Source: SFWF01 sp045539925 (lineage in GTDB: Bacteria > Bacillota > Clostridia > Oscillospirales > Acutalibacteraceae). From it: a stretch of DNA of 64,000 nucleotides. The notes under the pieces are model-generated. The model saw only the letters and a list, made by a program, of their open reading frames with translations, had not been told where the DNA came from and made no database searches. Below, one piece after another: positions 49,026-58,054 of the stretch (position 1 is its first letter; every line of letters starts with the position of its first letter). Location of the stretch: the NCBI GenBank assembly GCA_045539925.1, contig JAZQGH010000173.1:1-64000 (forward strand). The letters are read 5' to 3'. Made by a program: the position numbers and the translations under genes.

Positions 49026-50483
49026 ATGCAAACAGTACACAATAAGATTACTCTTGACGTCAACACTGCCGAAAACAAAACATACCTGACGGTTGCAAAG
49101 GCAGAGGACAGCGCTTCAAGATTTATCGACATAACGCTCACCTGCGCGGGAGAAAAAATAATCGTAGGCAACAATGACAGGGCGGTTTTTATGGCTGAGG
49201 ATGAAAACGGGAACACTGTATCAGCGACAGACTGTACGACGAGCGGAGGTATAGTAATTGCCGAGCTTACAAGGAATGTTCTTGCCGTTCCCGGCAGGCT
49301 TAAATGTGAGGTGGTTGTTTACGGAACAAACAGCGCCGTTCTTACCAGCGCAAGCTTTTATGTTATGGTAACGGCACGTATCGACAGTACTGTTGTTGAA
49401 CGTGAAAATGATTTTTCCGCTTTGGTTTCCGCGCTCAGCGATGTCGCAGGCACATCTAACCGAATTGATGAAGTAGCCGAAACAGTCAACACAAGAATTC
49501 AGCCTGTTTCACTCGGCGGTACAGGTGCTGCAGACGAAACAGCGGCCGCTCAAAGCCTTAAGGTTGCGAGCCTTGCACAGACAACGGCAATATCAAGCAA
49601 TGAGGATCTTAACGACTATACTGCACCCGGAACCTACAATGCGGTAAATGCAGTTGCTGCAACACTGACAAACTGCCCTGTCACAACCAACTTTAAGCTC
49701 TACGTTATTGAGCAGCAGAGAACATATAACATTCAGCTGCTTATAGCTGCAACGGCAAATTCAATATGGTACAGAGGCTCTACAACTGCCAACACATACG
49801 GTGCTTGGAAACAGCTTACCACACAATCAGATCTGACTGCACACACAATATATAATTATCTCGGTTCTGATATAGGTAAAACAGATCCTGACGAAACTCC
49901 TCATACCGCCCCCGAAATGCTTTTTGGTACGGATTATGACGAACTGACTGACACTGGACTTTATGCTATTCGCGGAACAAATCAATATCCTACAGTAAAT
50001 GCTCCGAACGGGAACAATGCAAACAATATGTTCTATGTTCTTGTAATGCGTTACAATGGAACTTTCTTCAGTCAGCTTGCATTCAATATCCGCACGGAAA
50101 ACGACGTATACATAAGAAATCATCAGAGCGGCGGCTGGAGTGTGTGGAAGAAGATGCTTGCAAGCGATAATGTTATCGCAGAGGGCGGCACGTGGAATCC
50201 GGCAGCCCAGAGCGGCAACATTACTGTCAATACCGCAAGATACATATATGACGGTAAAAGAATAACTGTGACGGCAAAGATCACCTGCGGCAGCGATATA
50301 GCATCAAGCCTTGTCATTACCGGACTTCCGATTACGGCAGCATATGAATGTTCGGCTTGTTGTTCTGTATCAAACAGCACGGAAACTCTGAATGCAGTCA
50401 TTTCCGGCAATACACTCACGATAAGGTCGGCTTCAGCCCTTGCCGGTACAACACTCATTATAACAGCAACCTATATTATTTAA
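49026..50483 (+). CDS. receptor-binding/baseplate upper protein with pyocin-knob domains
   Basis: This 485-residue protein has an N-terminal BppU-like domain (HNKITLDVNTAENKTYLTVA, FIDITLTCAGEKIIVGNNDR), a short coiled segment, two pyocin-knob-type modules (YTAPGTYNAVNA...AYGAWKQL-like and TGLYAIRGTNQYP...WSVWKKM-like), and a beta-rich C-terminus. It probably binds the host surface. GAGGAGG precedes the ATG. Confidence 0.82.
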   Translation: MQTVHNKITLDVNTAENKTYLTVAKAEDSASRFIDITLTCAGEKIIVGNNDRAVFMAEDENGNTVSATDCTTSGGIVIAELTRNVLAVPGRLKCEVVVYGTNSAVLTSASFYVMVTARIDSTVVERENDFSALVSALSDVAGTSNRIDEVAETVNTRIQPVSLGGTGAADETAAAQSLKVASLAQTTAISSNEDLNDYTAPGTYNAVNAVAATLTNCPVTTNFKLYVIEQQRTYNIQLLIAATANSIWYRGSTTANTYGAWKQLTTQSDLTAHTIYNYLGSDIGKTDPDETPHTAPEMLFGTDYDELTDTGLYAIRGTNQYPTVNAPNGNNANNMFYVLVMRYNGTFFSQLAFNIRTENDVYIRNHQSGGWSVWKKMLASDNVIAEGGTWNPAAQSGNITVNTARYIYDGKRITVTAKITCGSDIASSLVITGLPITAAYECSACCSVSNSTETLNAVISGNTLTIRSASALAGTTLIITATYII

Positions 50484-50500
50484 TGCGGAGGTAAATTATT

Positions 50501-50782
50501 ATGGAAATCAAAAACGTATATTCAATCGACCATCTTACAACCGAAAGCGTATCGGTAAAAACTCAGAAAACACTCTCAGACGGTATCCAGTCATATCCTC
50601 TTGGTGAGCCTATGCGTACAGCGTACACAAAAGACGAGTTGAAACAGCTTAAGGATAGTGTTCCCGAGCCTTATCTTTCAGCTATTCTTGAAGTATGGGG
50701 AATATCGGATATTGATTCATCTGCCGCACAGCAGGAGGCAGGCAAAGAACAGAACGAAGCTTCCGGCGAAAGCGAGGAATAA
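50501..50782 (+). CDS. small phage tail-lysis junction protein
   Basis: This 93-residue acidic protein (SYPLGEPMRTAYTKDELKQL, EPYLSAILEVWG) lies between receptor-binding and holin genes. Position resembles XkdX-type small proteins but the sequence is not diagnostic. TGCGGAGG precedes the ATG. Confidence 0.55.
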   Translation: MEIKNVYSIDHLTTESVSVKTQKTLSDGIQSYPLGEPMRTAYTKDELKQLKDSVPEPYLSAILEVWGISDIDSSAAQQEAGKEQNEASGESEE

Positions 50783-50783
50783 A

Positions 50784-51251
50784 ATGAACAATATTGAATC
50801 AAAAAGCTTACAGGCTGTCTTATCGGCAGCCTGTACTATGCTTGCGTACTATTTAGGTATTGTCATAGTACCTGTAATAGTGCTTTGTGCAGTTATGTTA
50901 ATTGATTATGCAACAGGAATGATCTCAGCCTGGAAGAGTGCGGACCTTTCAAGCAAGAAGGGCATTTTCGGAATAATCAAAAAAGTATGCTATCTCGTTC
51001 TTGTATGCGTGGGAATGGGTGTTGACTGGCTGATATACAGCGGTATGACGCAAGTAGGCATAAACCTGAACTACACTATATTTTTCGGCATTCTCGTGAC
51101 TGTGTGGCTCATTATAAATGAGCTTATAAGCATACTCGAAAACCTTAAGAATATCGGTGTGCCGCTGCCGAAGTTCTTGATAACTGTGATAAAAAAATTA
51201 AAGGTATCCACAGAAAATAAATTTGATGGGGAGGAAGAGAAGAATGACTGA
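50784..51251 (+). CDS. phage holin (holin_4_1 / TcdE-like)
   Basis: This 155-residue protein has three to four membrane helices (about 10-42, 68-90, 95-125) and the family phrase VLCAVMLIDYATGMISAWKS. It forms membrane lesions that release the endolysin. The ATG lies one base after the upstream stop; the gene end overlaps the endolysin start by 8 bases. Confidence 0.88.
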   Translation: MNNIESKSLQAVLSAACTMLAYYLGIVIVPVIVLCAVMLIDYATGMISAWKSADLSSKKGIFGIIKKVCYLVLVCVGMGVDWLIYSGMTQVGINLNYTIFFGILVTVWLIINELISILENLKNIGVPLPKFLITVIKKLKVSTENKFDGEEEKND

Positions 51252-52188
51252 CAGAGAGAAATTCCTTGATACAGCAAGAAAATATATAGGAGTAAACGGA
51301 AACTATGTCTGCAACACCAAGCTCAAACTTGGGATGATAGTTGACTGGTGCGCGTATTCCATCAGCTCAATTATGAAAGACTGTGGTTTTATCCATAAGT
51401 ATCAGGGAGGTATCTATGGCTTTGCATCAGACGCTGCAAGAGAGGACAACGGCAAGTACGGCGAATGGTTCAAAAAAGGCACGAAAACACCTCAAGCCGG
51501 CGATTACATAATGTTTCGCTATTCTTCGTTCCTGAATCCTATTGACAAGTATTCAGCTTCACACGTTGGCATTGTAGAAAGCGTAAACGGAAACACACTT
51601 ACAACTCTTGAAGGCAATGTTGACGGGTACGGTTCTGACTGGGCAGGCACATCAATTTTTAAAAGAAAAACACGTTATCTTTCAAGCGGCGATGTTTATG
51701 CATTTTATCGTCCATACTGGCAGGGAGAAAAGAAAACAACTTCTACGGGCACAAGTAGTGATACACAGTCTGATATTGATGTAATTTATCAGGTTCATAC
51801 TGTGGGTGGTGCTTGGCTTCCAAACGTCAGAAATCTTGAGGATTTTGCAGGGCTTGAGAATCGTGCGATAGACGGAATACGCATAAGTGTCGGCAAGGGT
51901 CATATCCGCTACAGAGTAAAGCTTATAGGAAGCAAGTCATATCTTCCTTGGGTTCGGGATCGTGAAGACTTTGCAGGCATTTTCGGAAAGAAGATCGAAT
52001 GTATTCAGATTGAGTTTTACGGCTTATCGAATACCGCAAAATATCAGGCTGAATATCGGGTATCTGCATCCGGCAGCTCAGCATATCTTCCTTTGGTCAG
52101 GAATTATAACAACAAAAATACTGATGGTTATGCAGGTATCATCGGAACACCGATAGACAAACTACAAGTCAGAATAATTAAGAAATAA
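51244..52188 (+). CDS. CHAP-domain endolysin with C-terminal wall-binding repeats
   Basis: This 314-residue enzyme has an N-terminal CHAP/NlpC-like catalytic domain (about 1-165) with Cys near residue 37 (VDWCAYSISSIM), His near 113 (SASHVGIVE) and a following polar residue (TLEGNVDG). A Thr/Ser linker follows, then two and a half repeats of about 45-60 residues (HTVGGAWLPNVRNLEDFAGL, SYLPWVRDREDFAGIFGKKI, AYLPLVRNYNN), a wall-binding type seen in clostridial lysins. It should cut host peptidoglycan. The start is ATG 51244 behind GGGGAGGAAG. Confidence 0.9.
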   Translation: MTDREKFLDTARKYIGVNGNYVCNTKLKLGMIVDWCAYSISSIMKDCGFIHKYQGGIYGFASDAAREDNGKYGEWFKKGTKTPQAGDYIMFRYSSFLNPIDKYSASHVGIVESVNGNTLTTLEGNVDGYGSDWAGTSIFKRKTRYLSSGDVYAFYRPYWQGEKKTTSTGTSSDTQSDIDVIYQVHTVGGAWLPNVRNLEDFAGLENRAIDGIRISVGKGHIRYRVKLIGSKSYLPWVRDREDFAGIFGKKIECIQIEFYGLSNTAKYQAEYRVSASGSSAYLPLVRNYNNKNTDGYAGIIGTPIDKLQVRIIKK

Positions 52189-52216
52189 AAAAACTGAATT
52201 ACTAATAAGAGCATTC

Positions 52217-52262
52217 AAAAAGTGCCGCACTGTATTTTGAGTATACGTGCGGCACTTTTTTA
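52217..52262 (+). terminator. strong terminator at the end of the late operon
   Basis: AAAAAGTGCCGCAC and GTGCGGCACTTTTT form a 14-bp perfect stem with a T-run, 29 bases after the endolysin stop. It ends phage late transcription and protects the host genes beyond. Confidence 0.92.
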
Positions 52263-52384
52263 TAACCCATTTAGGTTAGAGGGTTATAAATATCGTTTAA
52301 TTGTTGTTTTATGTATATTTAAACAACCTTAAGTGAAAAGATCATGTGTATAATTATTCAAACAATTAACTTATTTAAATAAAT
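52261..52384. other. A/T-rich prophage right end
   Basis: No gene is seen. TATAACCC and GGGTTATA (52261-52268, 52281-52288) form an 8-bp dyad with a 12-base spacer. The remaining sequence is very A/T-rich with TTAAATAAAT words also present, inverted, near 19169-19178 at the left end. This is where transposase end sites are expected. Confidence 0.4.
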
Positions 52385-52429
52385 GTTTTTTGCGTTTCGC
52401 TTGGCAATTTTTTGCGTTTTGCTTGGCAA
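52385..52429 (+). repeat. tandem pair of the GCTTGGCAA motif at the right edge
   Basis: Two 22-bp units in a row (52385-52407 and 52407-52429), each TTTTTTGCGTTT(C/T)GCTTGGCAA split around the shared A. The second matches the left-edge copy at 21 of 23 positions. They are candidate transposase or regulator sites, or a host repeat into which the phage inserted. Confidence 0.55.
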
Positions 52430-52468
52430 GCGACAACGGTACCTTTTGTTGAAAGGTTGAGCACTCAG

Positions 52469-53671
52469 TCATTTGTTATCTTTGTTTTTGAGACTCATCA
52501 ATTTTTTTCTGTAGTTCCTGTTTTTAACATACAGAATATTGTAATAGAGATTCAGCATATTTTTTGCAAAGGCTTCATTACCGAAAAGTGCTGAACGCTC
52601 AAGTGCCTTTTCTGACATCTGTTTCCTCAGTGATTCGTTATTCAGAAGCTTCAACATTTTTTCTACAAATTCATCTTTATCATCATAGATGTAACCATTT
52701 ACACCGTCATCCAAAACACCCTTAAGGCAAAGATCATTCCTGCAAACGAGCGGAAGTCCACATGCCAAAGCCTCAAGATAAGTAAGGCTGTGCATTTCAA
52801 ATGTAGAAGCACTGAGAAACGCAATACCAAGCTTGTAGTAGAGATATGTATCCTCAGGCTGTACAAATCCAGTAAAGGTAACATTATCGTCTATACCAAG
52901 CTTTGAAGACAAACTCTCCAGACGTTCTTTATCCGGACCTATTCCTGCTATAAGAAGATGAAGCTTTGGATCGTGCTTAAGAAGCTCAGGAAAATATTCA
53001 AGCAGCTCTCCTATATTCTTCTCAGGGCTGAGACGTGCCAATATTACAAGTATTTTTTTATCCTCAGCTATATTGTATTTTTCCCTAAGAGCCTTCTTTT
53101 CCTCATCTGTTACATCACGGTAGAATTTGTCAAGTGATATACCGTTAGGAATTATGGTATTCGGAAACTTAACACTATAACCGTCAAGTAATTTTTTGGC
53201 CTTGAATGAAGGAACAGTTATCATACAAGCTCCGTGATAAGCTATCTTCATAAGCTCCCTTGCGGCAAACTCCACTGCTGCAAGAGAATGATATTCGTGA
53301 AAAGCAAATTTTGCATAATCCGTATGCCAAGTCATTATTATAGGAGCATTAGTTGATTTTGCCACAGATTTTGCAAGTATTGACGCCGACGCCTCAGAAT
53401 GGATATGAACAATATCCGGCTTCCACTCCTTCAAAATTTTAAGATATGGATGACCATGAGCTATACTTATACGAAAATCAGGATATATCGGGAGATTATA
53501 AGATGGGAGGTAATATACACCATTCTCACAGTGTGACTTACAATCTCCTGATATTGTGAGAACTCTGACATCGTGTCCCATTTTACGGTACGACTCTGAA
53601 AGTGTAGAAACAACCATAGCAACGCCGTTCATCAAATGTGAATATGCATCTGTCACAAGTAAAATTTTCAT
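52469..53671 (-). CDS. glycosyltransferase family 4
   Basis: This 400-residue GT-B enzyme has the N-terminal acceptor domain (MKILLVTDAYSHLMNGVAMV, DIVHIHSEASASILAKSV, THTD-like WHTDYAKF) and the C-terminal nucleotide-sugar domain (KKILVILARLSPEKNIGELL, EX7E-type FEMHSLTYLEALACGLPLV). It resembles diacylglycerol or phosphatidylinositol glycosyltransferases used for glycolipid anchors, but the acceptor cannot be read. The ATG has a weak AAGGA upstream; it is the first host gene right of the prophage. Confidence 0.85.
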   Translation of the reverse strand: MKILLVTDAYSHLMNGVAMVVSTLSESYRKMGHDVRVLTISGDCKSHCENGVYYLPSYNLPIYPDFRISIAHGHPYLKILKEWKPDIVHIHSEASASILAKSVAKSTNAPIIMTWHTDYAKFAFHEYHSLAAVEFAARELMKIAYHGACMITVPSFKAKKLLDGYSVKFPNTIIPNGISLDKFYRDVTDEEKKALREKYNIAEDKKILVILARLSPEKNIGELLEYFPELLKHDPKLHLLIAGIGPDKERLESLSSKLGIDDNVTFTGFVQPEDTYLYYKLGIAFLSASTFEMHSLTYLEALACGLPLVCRNDLCLKGVLDDGVNGYIYDDKDEFVEKMLKLLNNESLRKQMSEKALERSALFGNEAFAKNMLNLYYNILYVKNRNYRKKLMSLKNKDNK

Positions 53672-53914
53672 ATTAATTATCCTTCCTAAAAAATTCTTTT
53701 ATAATATAATACAACTTATAATCAATTCTGTCAATGTGACAGCAGCGGCCGTGGCTGCGTAATTGCGGCGAAACATCTTCGCAGCTGCGTTCGTTTACAC
53801 ACTCTCTGAGTTCATTCAACTTTTCACTTTACAAATTCAAATTTTTTCATATTTATGCATCAAAATCACAGGCACGATCTTACTGATAGCTAAGACCGTG
53901 CCCTATTTTTCATA
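53672..53914. other. intergenic region with GC-rich palindromic debris
   Basis: 53740-53800 contains GC-rich words (GGCGGC-like, GCAGCTGCGTTCGTTTAC) resembling the 38-bp repeats at 62331, so it is probably a fragment of the same repeat family. A hairpin GGCACG.TCTTA / TAAGA.CGTGCC at 53871-53902 lies just beyond the end of the synthetase gene and may be its terminator. Confidence 0.45.
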
Positions 53915-55588
53915 TTATTTTTTTGATGCATCTTCATCAATATGCCTGATGTGTGCACGCTTTATTTTACCGCTGAATGTCTTCGGAAGTTCGTCAACAA
54001 ATTCAATAACTCTCGGATATTTATATGGAGCTGTTGTTTTTTTCACGTGATCCTGAAGCTCCTTTTTAAGCTCATCACTTGGTTCATAGCCTTTTTTCAG
54101 AACTATAGTTGCCTTTACAACCTGACCTCTTACCGGATCGGGCACACCTGTTATTGCACATTCAACAACAGCATCGTGCTCAATAAGTGCACTCTCCACC
54201 TCAAACGGTCCGATACGATAGCCGGAGCATTTAATTACATCATCATTTCTTCCAACAAACCAATAATAACCGTCACTGTCACACCATGCCATATCACACG
54301 TATTATAATATTTTCCGAGAAGCTTTTCCTCTGTCATCTCAGGATTAAGATAATATCCCGTAAACAGCCCTGCCGGTGGATTGTTTTTAACATCCATAAC
54401 ACAGATAGATCCTTCTTCCCCTACTTCAACCTCATCCCCATCATTATCCAGAAGTTTAATATCATAAAGCGGAGAAGGTTTTCCCGAAGAACCAATCTTT
54501 ATTGGATCCCATTGGAAATCTGCCAAAAGCACAGGTCCTTCAGACTGTCCAAAACCCTGATATATATTATGTCCGGTAAGCTTATGCCATTTTGTATTCA
54601 CCTCAGGATTAAGAGGCTCACCTGCTGTTGCCCAGTGCTGTATTGACGAAAGATCATAGTTTGCAACATCCTCAAGCAGCATAAACCGATACATTGTGGG
54701 CGGTGCACAGAAGGTTGTCAGCTTATAATGCTCCATTTTCTCAAGAAGCTTTGCTGGTACGAATTTATCCATATCATATCCAAAAACCACCGCACCGCAT
54801 ATCCACTGTCCATATATTTTACCCCATCCGAACTTTGCCCAGCCCGAATCACTCACGCTCATATGCAACTTATCTTCCTGAACCTGCTGCCAATATTTAG
54901 CAGTTATAATGTGACCAAGCGGATGTATAAAATTATGTTGTATCATCTTTGGCATACCTTCTGTACCCGAAGTAAAATACACAAGCATTACGTCATCTTT
55001 TGTTGTTGCCTGATCACCTGCAGGACGTTCAAATACATCCTCACAATGCTCGATCTCCTTTTCAAAGAATTGCCATCCGTCACGAGGCTGTCCAACAACA
55101 ATACGATTTTTCAGAGTGGGAATTTCAGGCATAGCTTTTTCAACCTGATCAATAACAAAATCATCATTCACACAAACAATCGACATAACCTTAGCAGCAT
55201 TGCCTCTGTATACTATATCCTTTTTGGTGAGCTGAAGCGTACTCGGAATTATTACCGCACCAAGCTTATGCAGTGCCACGGCACATACCCAATATTCCCA
55301 TCGCCTTCTGAGTATCATCATTACAACATCGCCTTTTTTTATACCGATGCTTCTGAAATAATTTGCTGCTTTATTCGATAGAAGACTTATATCCTTAAAA
55401 GTAAATATTTTTTCTTCATCGTGATCATTACACCACACAAGCGCCTTCTTATTTTCGTCTTGTTTAGCCCATTCATCAACGATGTCATAACCGAAGTTAA
55501 AGTTATCGGGAATATTAAGCTTATAATTTTTCTTGAAGTCCTCGTATGAATCGAATTCGATGCGCGGTAAATATCTGTCAAGCAGCAT
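53915..55588 (-). CDS. AMP-forming acyl-CoA synthetase (acetyl/medium-chain type)
   Basis: This 557-residue ANL-superfamily enzyme has the P-loop-like motif YFTSGTEGMPKM near residue 207, the adenylate motif QGFGQSEGP near 345, the hinge region WFVGRNDDVIKCSGYRIGP near 446, and the catalytic lysine near the end (LPKTFSGKIKR). It activates a carboxylate with ATP and transfers it to CoA; substrate may be acetate or a medium/branched-chain acid. The ATG has GAAAAGGAGAA upstream. It is a single-gene unit. Confidence 0.88.
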   Translation of the reverse strand: MLLDRYLPRIEFDSYEDFKKNYKLNIPDNFNFGYDIVDEWAKQDENKKALVWCNDHDEEKIFTFKDISLLSNKAANYFRSIGIKKGDVVMMILRRRWEYWVCAVALHKLGAVIIPSTLQLTKKDIVYRGNAAKVMSIVCVNDDFVIDQVEKAMPEIPTLKNRIVVGQPRDGWQFFEKEIEHCEDVFERPAGDQATTKDDVMLVYFTSGTEGMPKMIQHNFIHPLGHIITAKYWQQVQEDKLHMSVSDSGWAKFGWGKIYGQWICGAVVFGYDMDKFVPAKLLEKMEHYKLTTFCAPPTMYRFMLLEDVANYDLSSIQHWATAGEPLNPEVNTKWHKLTGHNIYQGFGQSEGPVLLADFQWDPIKIGSSGKPSPLYDIKLLDNDGDEVEVGEEGSICVMDVKNNPPAGLFTGYYLNPEMTEEKLLGKYYNTCDMAWCDSDGYYWFVGRNDDVIKCSGYRIGPFEVESALIEHDAVVECAITGVPDPVRGQVVKATIVLKKGYEPSDELKKELQDHVKKTTAPYKYPRVIEFVDELPKTFSGKIKRAHIRHIDEDASKK

Positions 55589-55793
55589 TTTTCTATTCTC
55601 CTTTTCATTTTTTTAAGTCAACACTCATAAGATAGCATTATTATGTATATATTAATACAATAATGCTGCACAATTGCAAAATAATGGTTTTATCAAGCTG
55701 AGTGATATATTAACATAAGTTGAATTCAATGTCAAGATTATTATAATACCATAATAAGGCATAATAATATTATATTTTAATAATAAATGTATA

Positions 55794-56288
55794 TTATTCA
55801 GCACTATTAAGTGAAGCAATTTTTCCATTAAAATCAGAGCTGCTTATATCACCGCCAATAAAATGATCATCGCATACCAATATAGTCATTATGCTATCAT
55901 CACTTTTATCATCGCTCAAAATCTTAACAGAATACTTCACACATTCCCTTCCCATATAATCTGAAAGATCACAGCCGATATTTTTTTGAAGCCTGTTATA
56001 AGCCTCATATATTTGGTTAAATTTCTTAGGCAGAACAATTTTTTCACTACTGACATTTGATTCATTGATTGTGATATTAAAATAACCCGATATTCTTACA
56101 ATATCCTCATTACACTTAACGACTGTATTAAGTCTTTTTCCGTCTATCGTATCATAATCTTTTGATTTTATTCCGTAAATTACAACAAATGTCAGAATAA
56201 AAACAAATAAAACAGAAAATAATAATAAAGCCGTTTTTTTATTTTTTAGCTTAGTTTTATCAAGCGTCAAAACAAACAAAGTTTTCAC
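55794..56288 (-). CDS. DUF4830-like membrane-anchored protein
   Basis: About 160-164 residues: an N-terminal membrane helix (KTALLLFSVLFVFILTFVVI) and an extracytoplasmic domain with GYFNITINESNVSSEKIVLP and YNRLQKNIGCDLSDYMGREC, the DUF4830 pattern known from Ruminococcus-like genomes. Function unknown. The start is GTG 56288 or TTG 56279; neither has an ideal ribosome site. Open reading frame continues upstream but is not protein-like there. Confidence 0.65.
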   Translation of the reverse strand: MKTLFVLTLDKTKLKNKKTALLLFSVLFVFILTFVVIYGIKSKDYDTIDGKRLNTVVKCNEDIVRISGYFNITINESNVSSEKIVLPKKFNQIYEAYNRLQKNIGCDLSDYMGRECVKYSVKILSDDKSDDSIMTILVCDDHFIGGDISSSDFNGKIASLNSAE

Positions 56289-56431
56289 ACTCCCGATATG
56301 ATAAATATATAACCGTACAATAATGCTGTGGGTCGGTATAAACTCGGCTTTTTCGCACATATAATAACTGAGTAAGGACGAAAGCCCCATAAGTTTTTTC
56401 ATTCTTACGATAAAAAAATGAGGTGACGCAG

Positions 56432-56629
56432 ATGAAGCATAATGACAAGGCACTCTATGAACATGAAAATCACGAAACAGGCACTCCATTCTCTCCGTTC
56501 AATTCTACGGAACGTACAGCAATTGCCAGAGGCAGAGTGATGCCCTCGCCGTTTTCTTATTTTGCACTTCCTATCGGTTGTACGTTCATAAGAAATCTTG
56601 ACATTGATGATGATACTTTATCCATCTGA
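56432..56629 (+). CDS. small hypothetical protein
   Basis: This 65-residue protein starts at ATG 56432 behind GAGGTGACGCAG and contains FSPFNSTERTAIARGRVMPS and ALPIGCTFIRNLDID. The STERTAIARG...P segment loosely recalls CotJA-like spore-coat small proteins (ALARGTLFP), but the evidence is thin. It is divergent from the DUF4830-like gene. Confidence 0.5.
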   Translation: MKHNDKALYEHENHETGTPFSPFNSTERTAIARGRVMPSPFSYFALPIGCTFIRNLDIDDDTLSI

Positions 56630-56851
56630 CACTATTAAAAAAACAGAAATAAACCCTCAGGATATGCTATCCATAGCCTATCCCATACTGTTTGTCTGCA
56701 AATGAAAAGCAATACAACAAATCTGTTAATTCTTTACAGAAAACAGTATGAGCGTTTCGCCGTGTACTCTCTTTGCGTACACGGCTTTATTTCATTAATA
56801 TGGTGGTTTAAAAAAAATATTCTCTTTTTTTAAAAAAATCGCAAAAAACTA

Positions 56852-56880
56852 TTGACAATTGCCTGTTTGTGTGTTATTAT
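56852..56880 (+). promoter_or_regulatory. promoter of the tRNA unit
   Basis: TTGACA (56852-56857) and TATTAT (56875-56880) are 17 bases apart, 37 bases before tRNA-Thr. A T/A-rich stretch with long A- and T-runs immediately upstream resembles an UP element. Confidence 0.75.
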
Positions 56881-56916
56881 AATGAAGTCGTCGGGAGATG
56901 ACAGAAAATAAGATAA

Positions 56917-56992
56917 GCTGGTGTAGCTCAGTTGGTAGAGCAGCTGATTTGTAATCAGCAGGTCGGGGGTTCAAGTCCGTCCACCAGCTCCA
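56917..56992 (+). tRNA. trnT: tRNA-Thr (anticodon TGT)
   Basis: Acceptor GCTGGTG pairs with CACCAGC; D arm GCTC...GAGC; anticodon stem GCTGA/TCAGC with loop TTTGTAA gives anticodon TGT; T arm CGGGGGTTCAAGTCCG; CCA is encoded. 76 bases. Confidence 0.97.
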
Positions 56993-57026
56993 CAAATAAG
57001 CCTACTTTTCGTAGGCTTTATGATTC

Positions 57027-57110
57027 GGGAGAGTTCCAGAGCGGTCAAATGGGGCAGACTGTAAATCTGTTGCTTCGGCTTCGGTGGTTCGAATCCACCC
57101 TCTCCCACCA
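57027..57110 (+). tRNA. trnY: tRNA-Tyr (anticodon GTA)
   Basis: Acceptor GGGAGAG pairs with CTCTCCC; the loop of the anticodon arm (CAGACTGTAAATCTG) reads GTA; a long variable arm (GCTTCGGCTTCGG) is typical of bacterial tRNA-Tyr; CCA is encoded. 84 bases. A small hairpin AAGCCTAC/GTAGGCTT lies between the two tRNAs. Confidence 0.97.
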
Positions 57111-57270
57111 GTACCCCCTCACTTATGAGGGGGTTAAATATTTAAAAAATAAAGAATAAATAATAAATTAGAAAGAGTTCGATTTGACGTTTCTTTTTTA
57201 TTTATTTTTTTATCCTATATTCTTTAAAAAACAGCTCTGTGTCAATGGGCGAGGGTAAAATTGTAAGACA

Positions 57271-57304
57271 AGCGGCAGAAAAGAATCTGTCGCTTTTTTT
57301 TATT
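57271..57304 (+). terminator. terminator of the tRNA unit
   Basis: AGCGGCAGA and TCTGTCGCT pair (one G-U) around six bases and are followed by T7. A nearer GC hairpin (CCCCCTC / GAGGGGG, 57114-57133) follows tRNA-Tyr directly but has only TT behind it. Confidence 0.82.
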
Positions 57305-57344
57305 TCTTTAATTATAACAAATATAATAGTTTAAAGCTCATCTC

Positions 57345-58043
57345 TTATTGCTTGGCTAAAAATTCCGCAAAACTGTAATCGTGAGGATAAGTAAGCTTTA
57401 TGTTAGTAATATCCCCATCAATCAATTTTACGTTATATCCGTTGGAACTATATAGCCTACAAACATCTGTAGCAAGTTTTTTTTCATTGGCAGATAAAGT
57501 TTCATAAACACTATTAAAGCTGCCTATACGAAGAGCCTGAGGAGTTTGTACACGAAAAACACTACTCCTGTCAGGAAAGCTTTCTGCATAGCCTCCGTCC
57601 TTAGATACTACAACCGTATCCGTTTCAGGGATAACTGCTGTACAAATATCGCAGCTGCTCATAGCTTCAATGCAGTCAGAAATAATTCTCGAGGTCACGA
57701 ACGGTCTGACGGCATCATGTGTAAGAATAACATCATTTTCTGCACAGCCAAGAACACGCTGTGCAAAACGAATTATAAGACTTACAGTTTCGTTTCGGTC
57801 CGATCCACCGTTTGTAAGAAATATATTTTTACAGCAAGGCAGGTGCTTATTTATAAGTTCACGTGCATATTCTTCCCATTCCGGATTTATACCAATAATT
57901 ACTGCATTTATACCCCCGTGGTTTAAAAACCGCTCTGCGGTATATATCAATACGGGCTTTCCGTTAAGCTCATAGAATTGTTTCGGGATATTCCCGCCCA
58001 TCCTGGTTCCTGAACCTCCTGCAACAATACCTGCAATAACCAT
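57345..58043 (-). CDS. IspD/TarI-family cytidylyltransferase, TarI-like
   Basis: This 232-residue nucleotidyltransferase has the CTP-binding loop AGGSGTRMGGNIPKQF at residues 8-23, NGGSDRNETVSLI near 82, the catalytic Asp/Arg region LTHDAVRPFV near 107 and a TGDITNIKLTYPHD-like end. IspD (isoprenoids) and TarI (CDP-ribitol for wall polysaccharide) share this fold. The IPKQFYELNGKPVLIYT variant and location at the end of a polysaccharide-export operon favour a TarI-type role; no TarJ reductase is nearby. Start ATG with GGAGGG upstream, 12 bases after the Ig-like gene. Confidence 0.8.
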   Translation of the reverse strand: MVIAGIVAGGSGTRMGGNIPKQFYELNGKPVLIYTAERFLNHGGINAVIIGINPEWEEYARELINKHLPCCKNIFLTNGGSDRNETVSLIIRFAQRVLGCAENDVILTHDAVRPFVTSRIISDCIEAMSSCDICTAVIPETDTVVVSKDGGYAESFPDRSSVFRVQTPQALRIGSFNSVYETLSANEKKLATDVCRLYSSNGYNVKLIDGDITNIKLTYPHDYSFAEFLAKQ

Positions 58044-58054
58044 AGTACCCTCCG

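Larger units (their letters stand above)
19005..52429 (+). mobile_element. transposable (Mu-like) prophage with siphovirus-type tail
   Basis: The gene order is a transposable phage: repressor (minus), Cro/Ner-like regulators, DDE transposase, AAA ATPase, GemA, Mor-like activator, DUF3486, terminase, head, tail, holin and endolysin. Long tape measure, Dit and tail-chaperone genes indicate a non-contractile siphovirus tail like Pseudomonas D3112/B3 rather than Mu. No tyrosine or serine integrase is present, as expected if MuA integrates it. Boundaries are approximate: a related approximately 23-bp motif containing GCTTGGCAA lies at both edges (19005-19027 and twice at 52385-52429), but I could not fix the TG/CA ends or the target duplication by eye. 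All modules look intact. Confidence 0.88.

Noticed and set aside
19005..52429. Direct repeats as attL/attR of a site-specific integrase
   Set aside because: No tyrosine or serine recombinase gene lies in the prophage, which encodes a DDE transposase and MuB-like ATPase instead.
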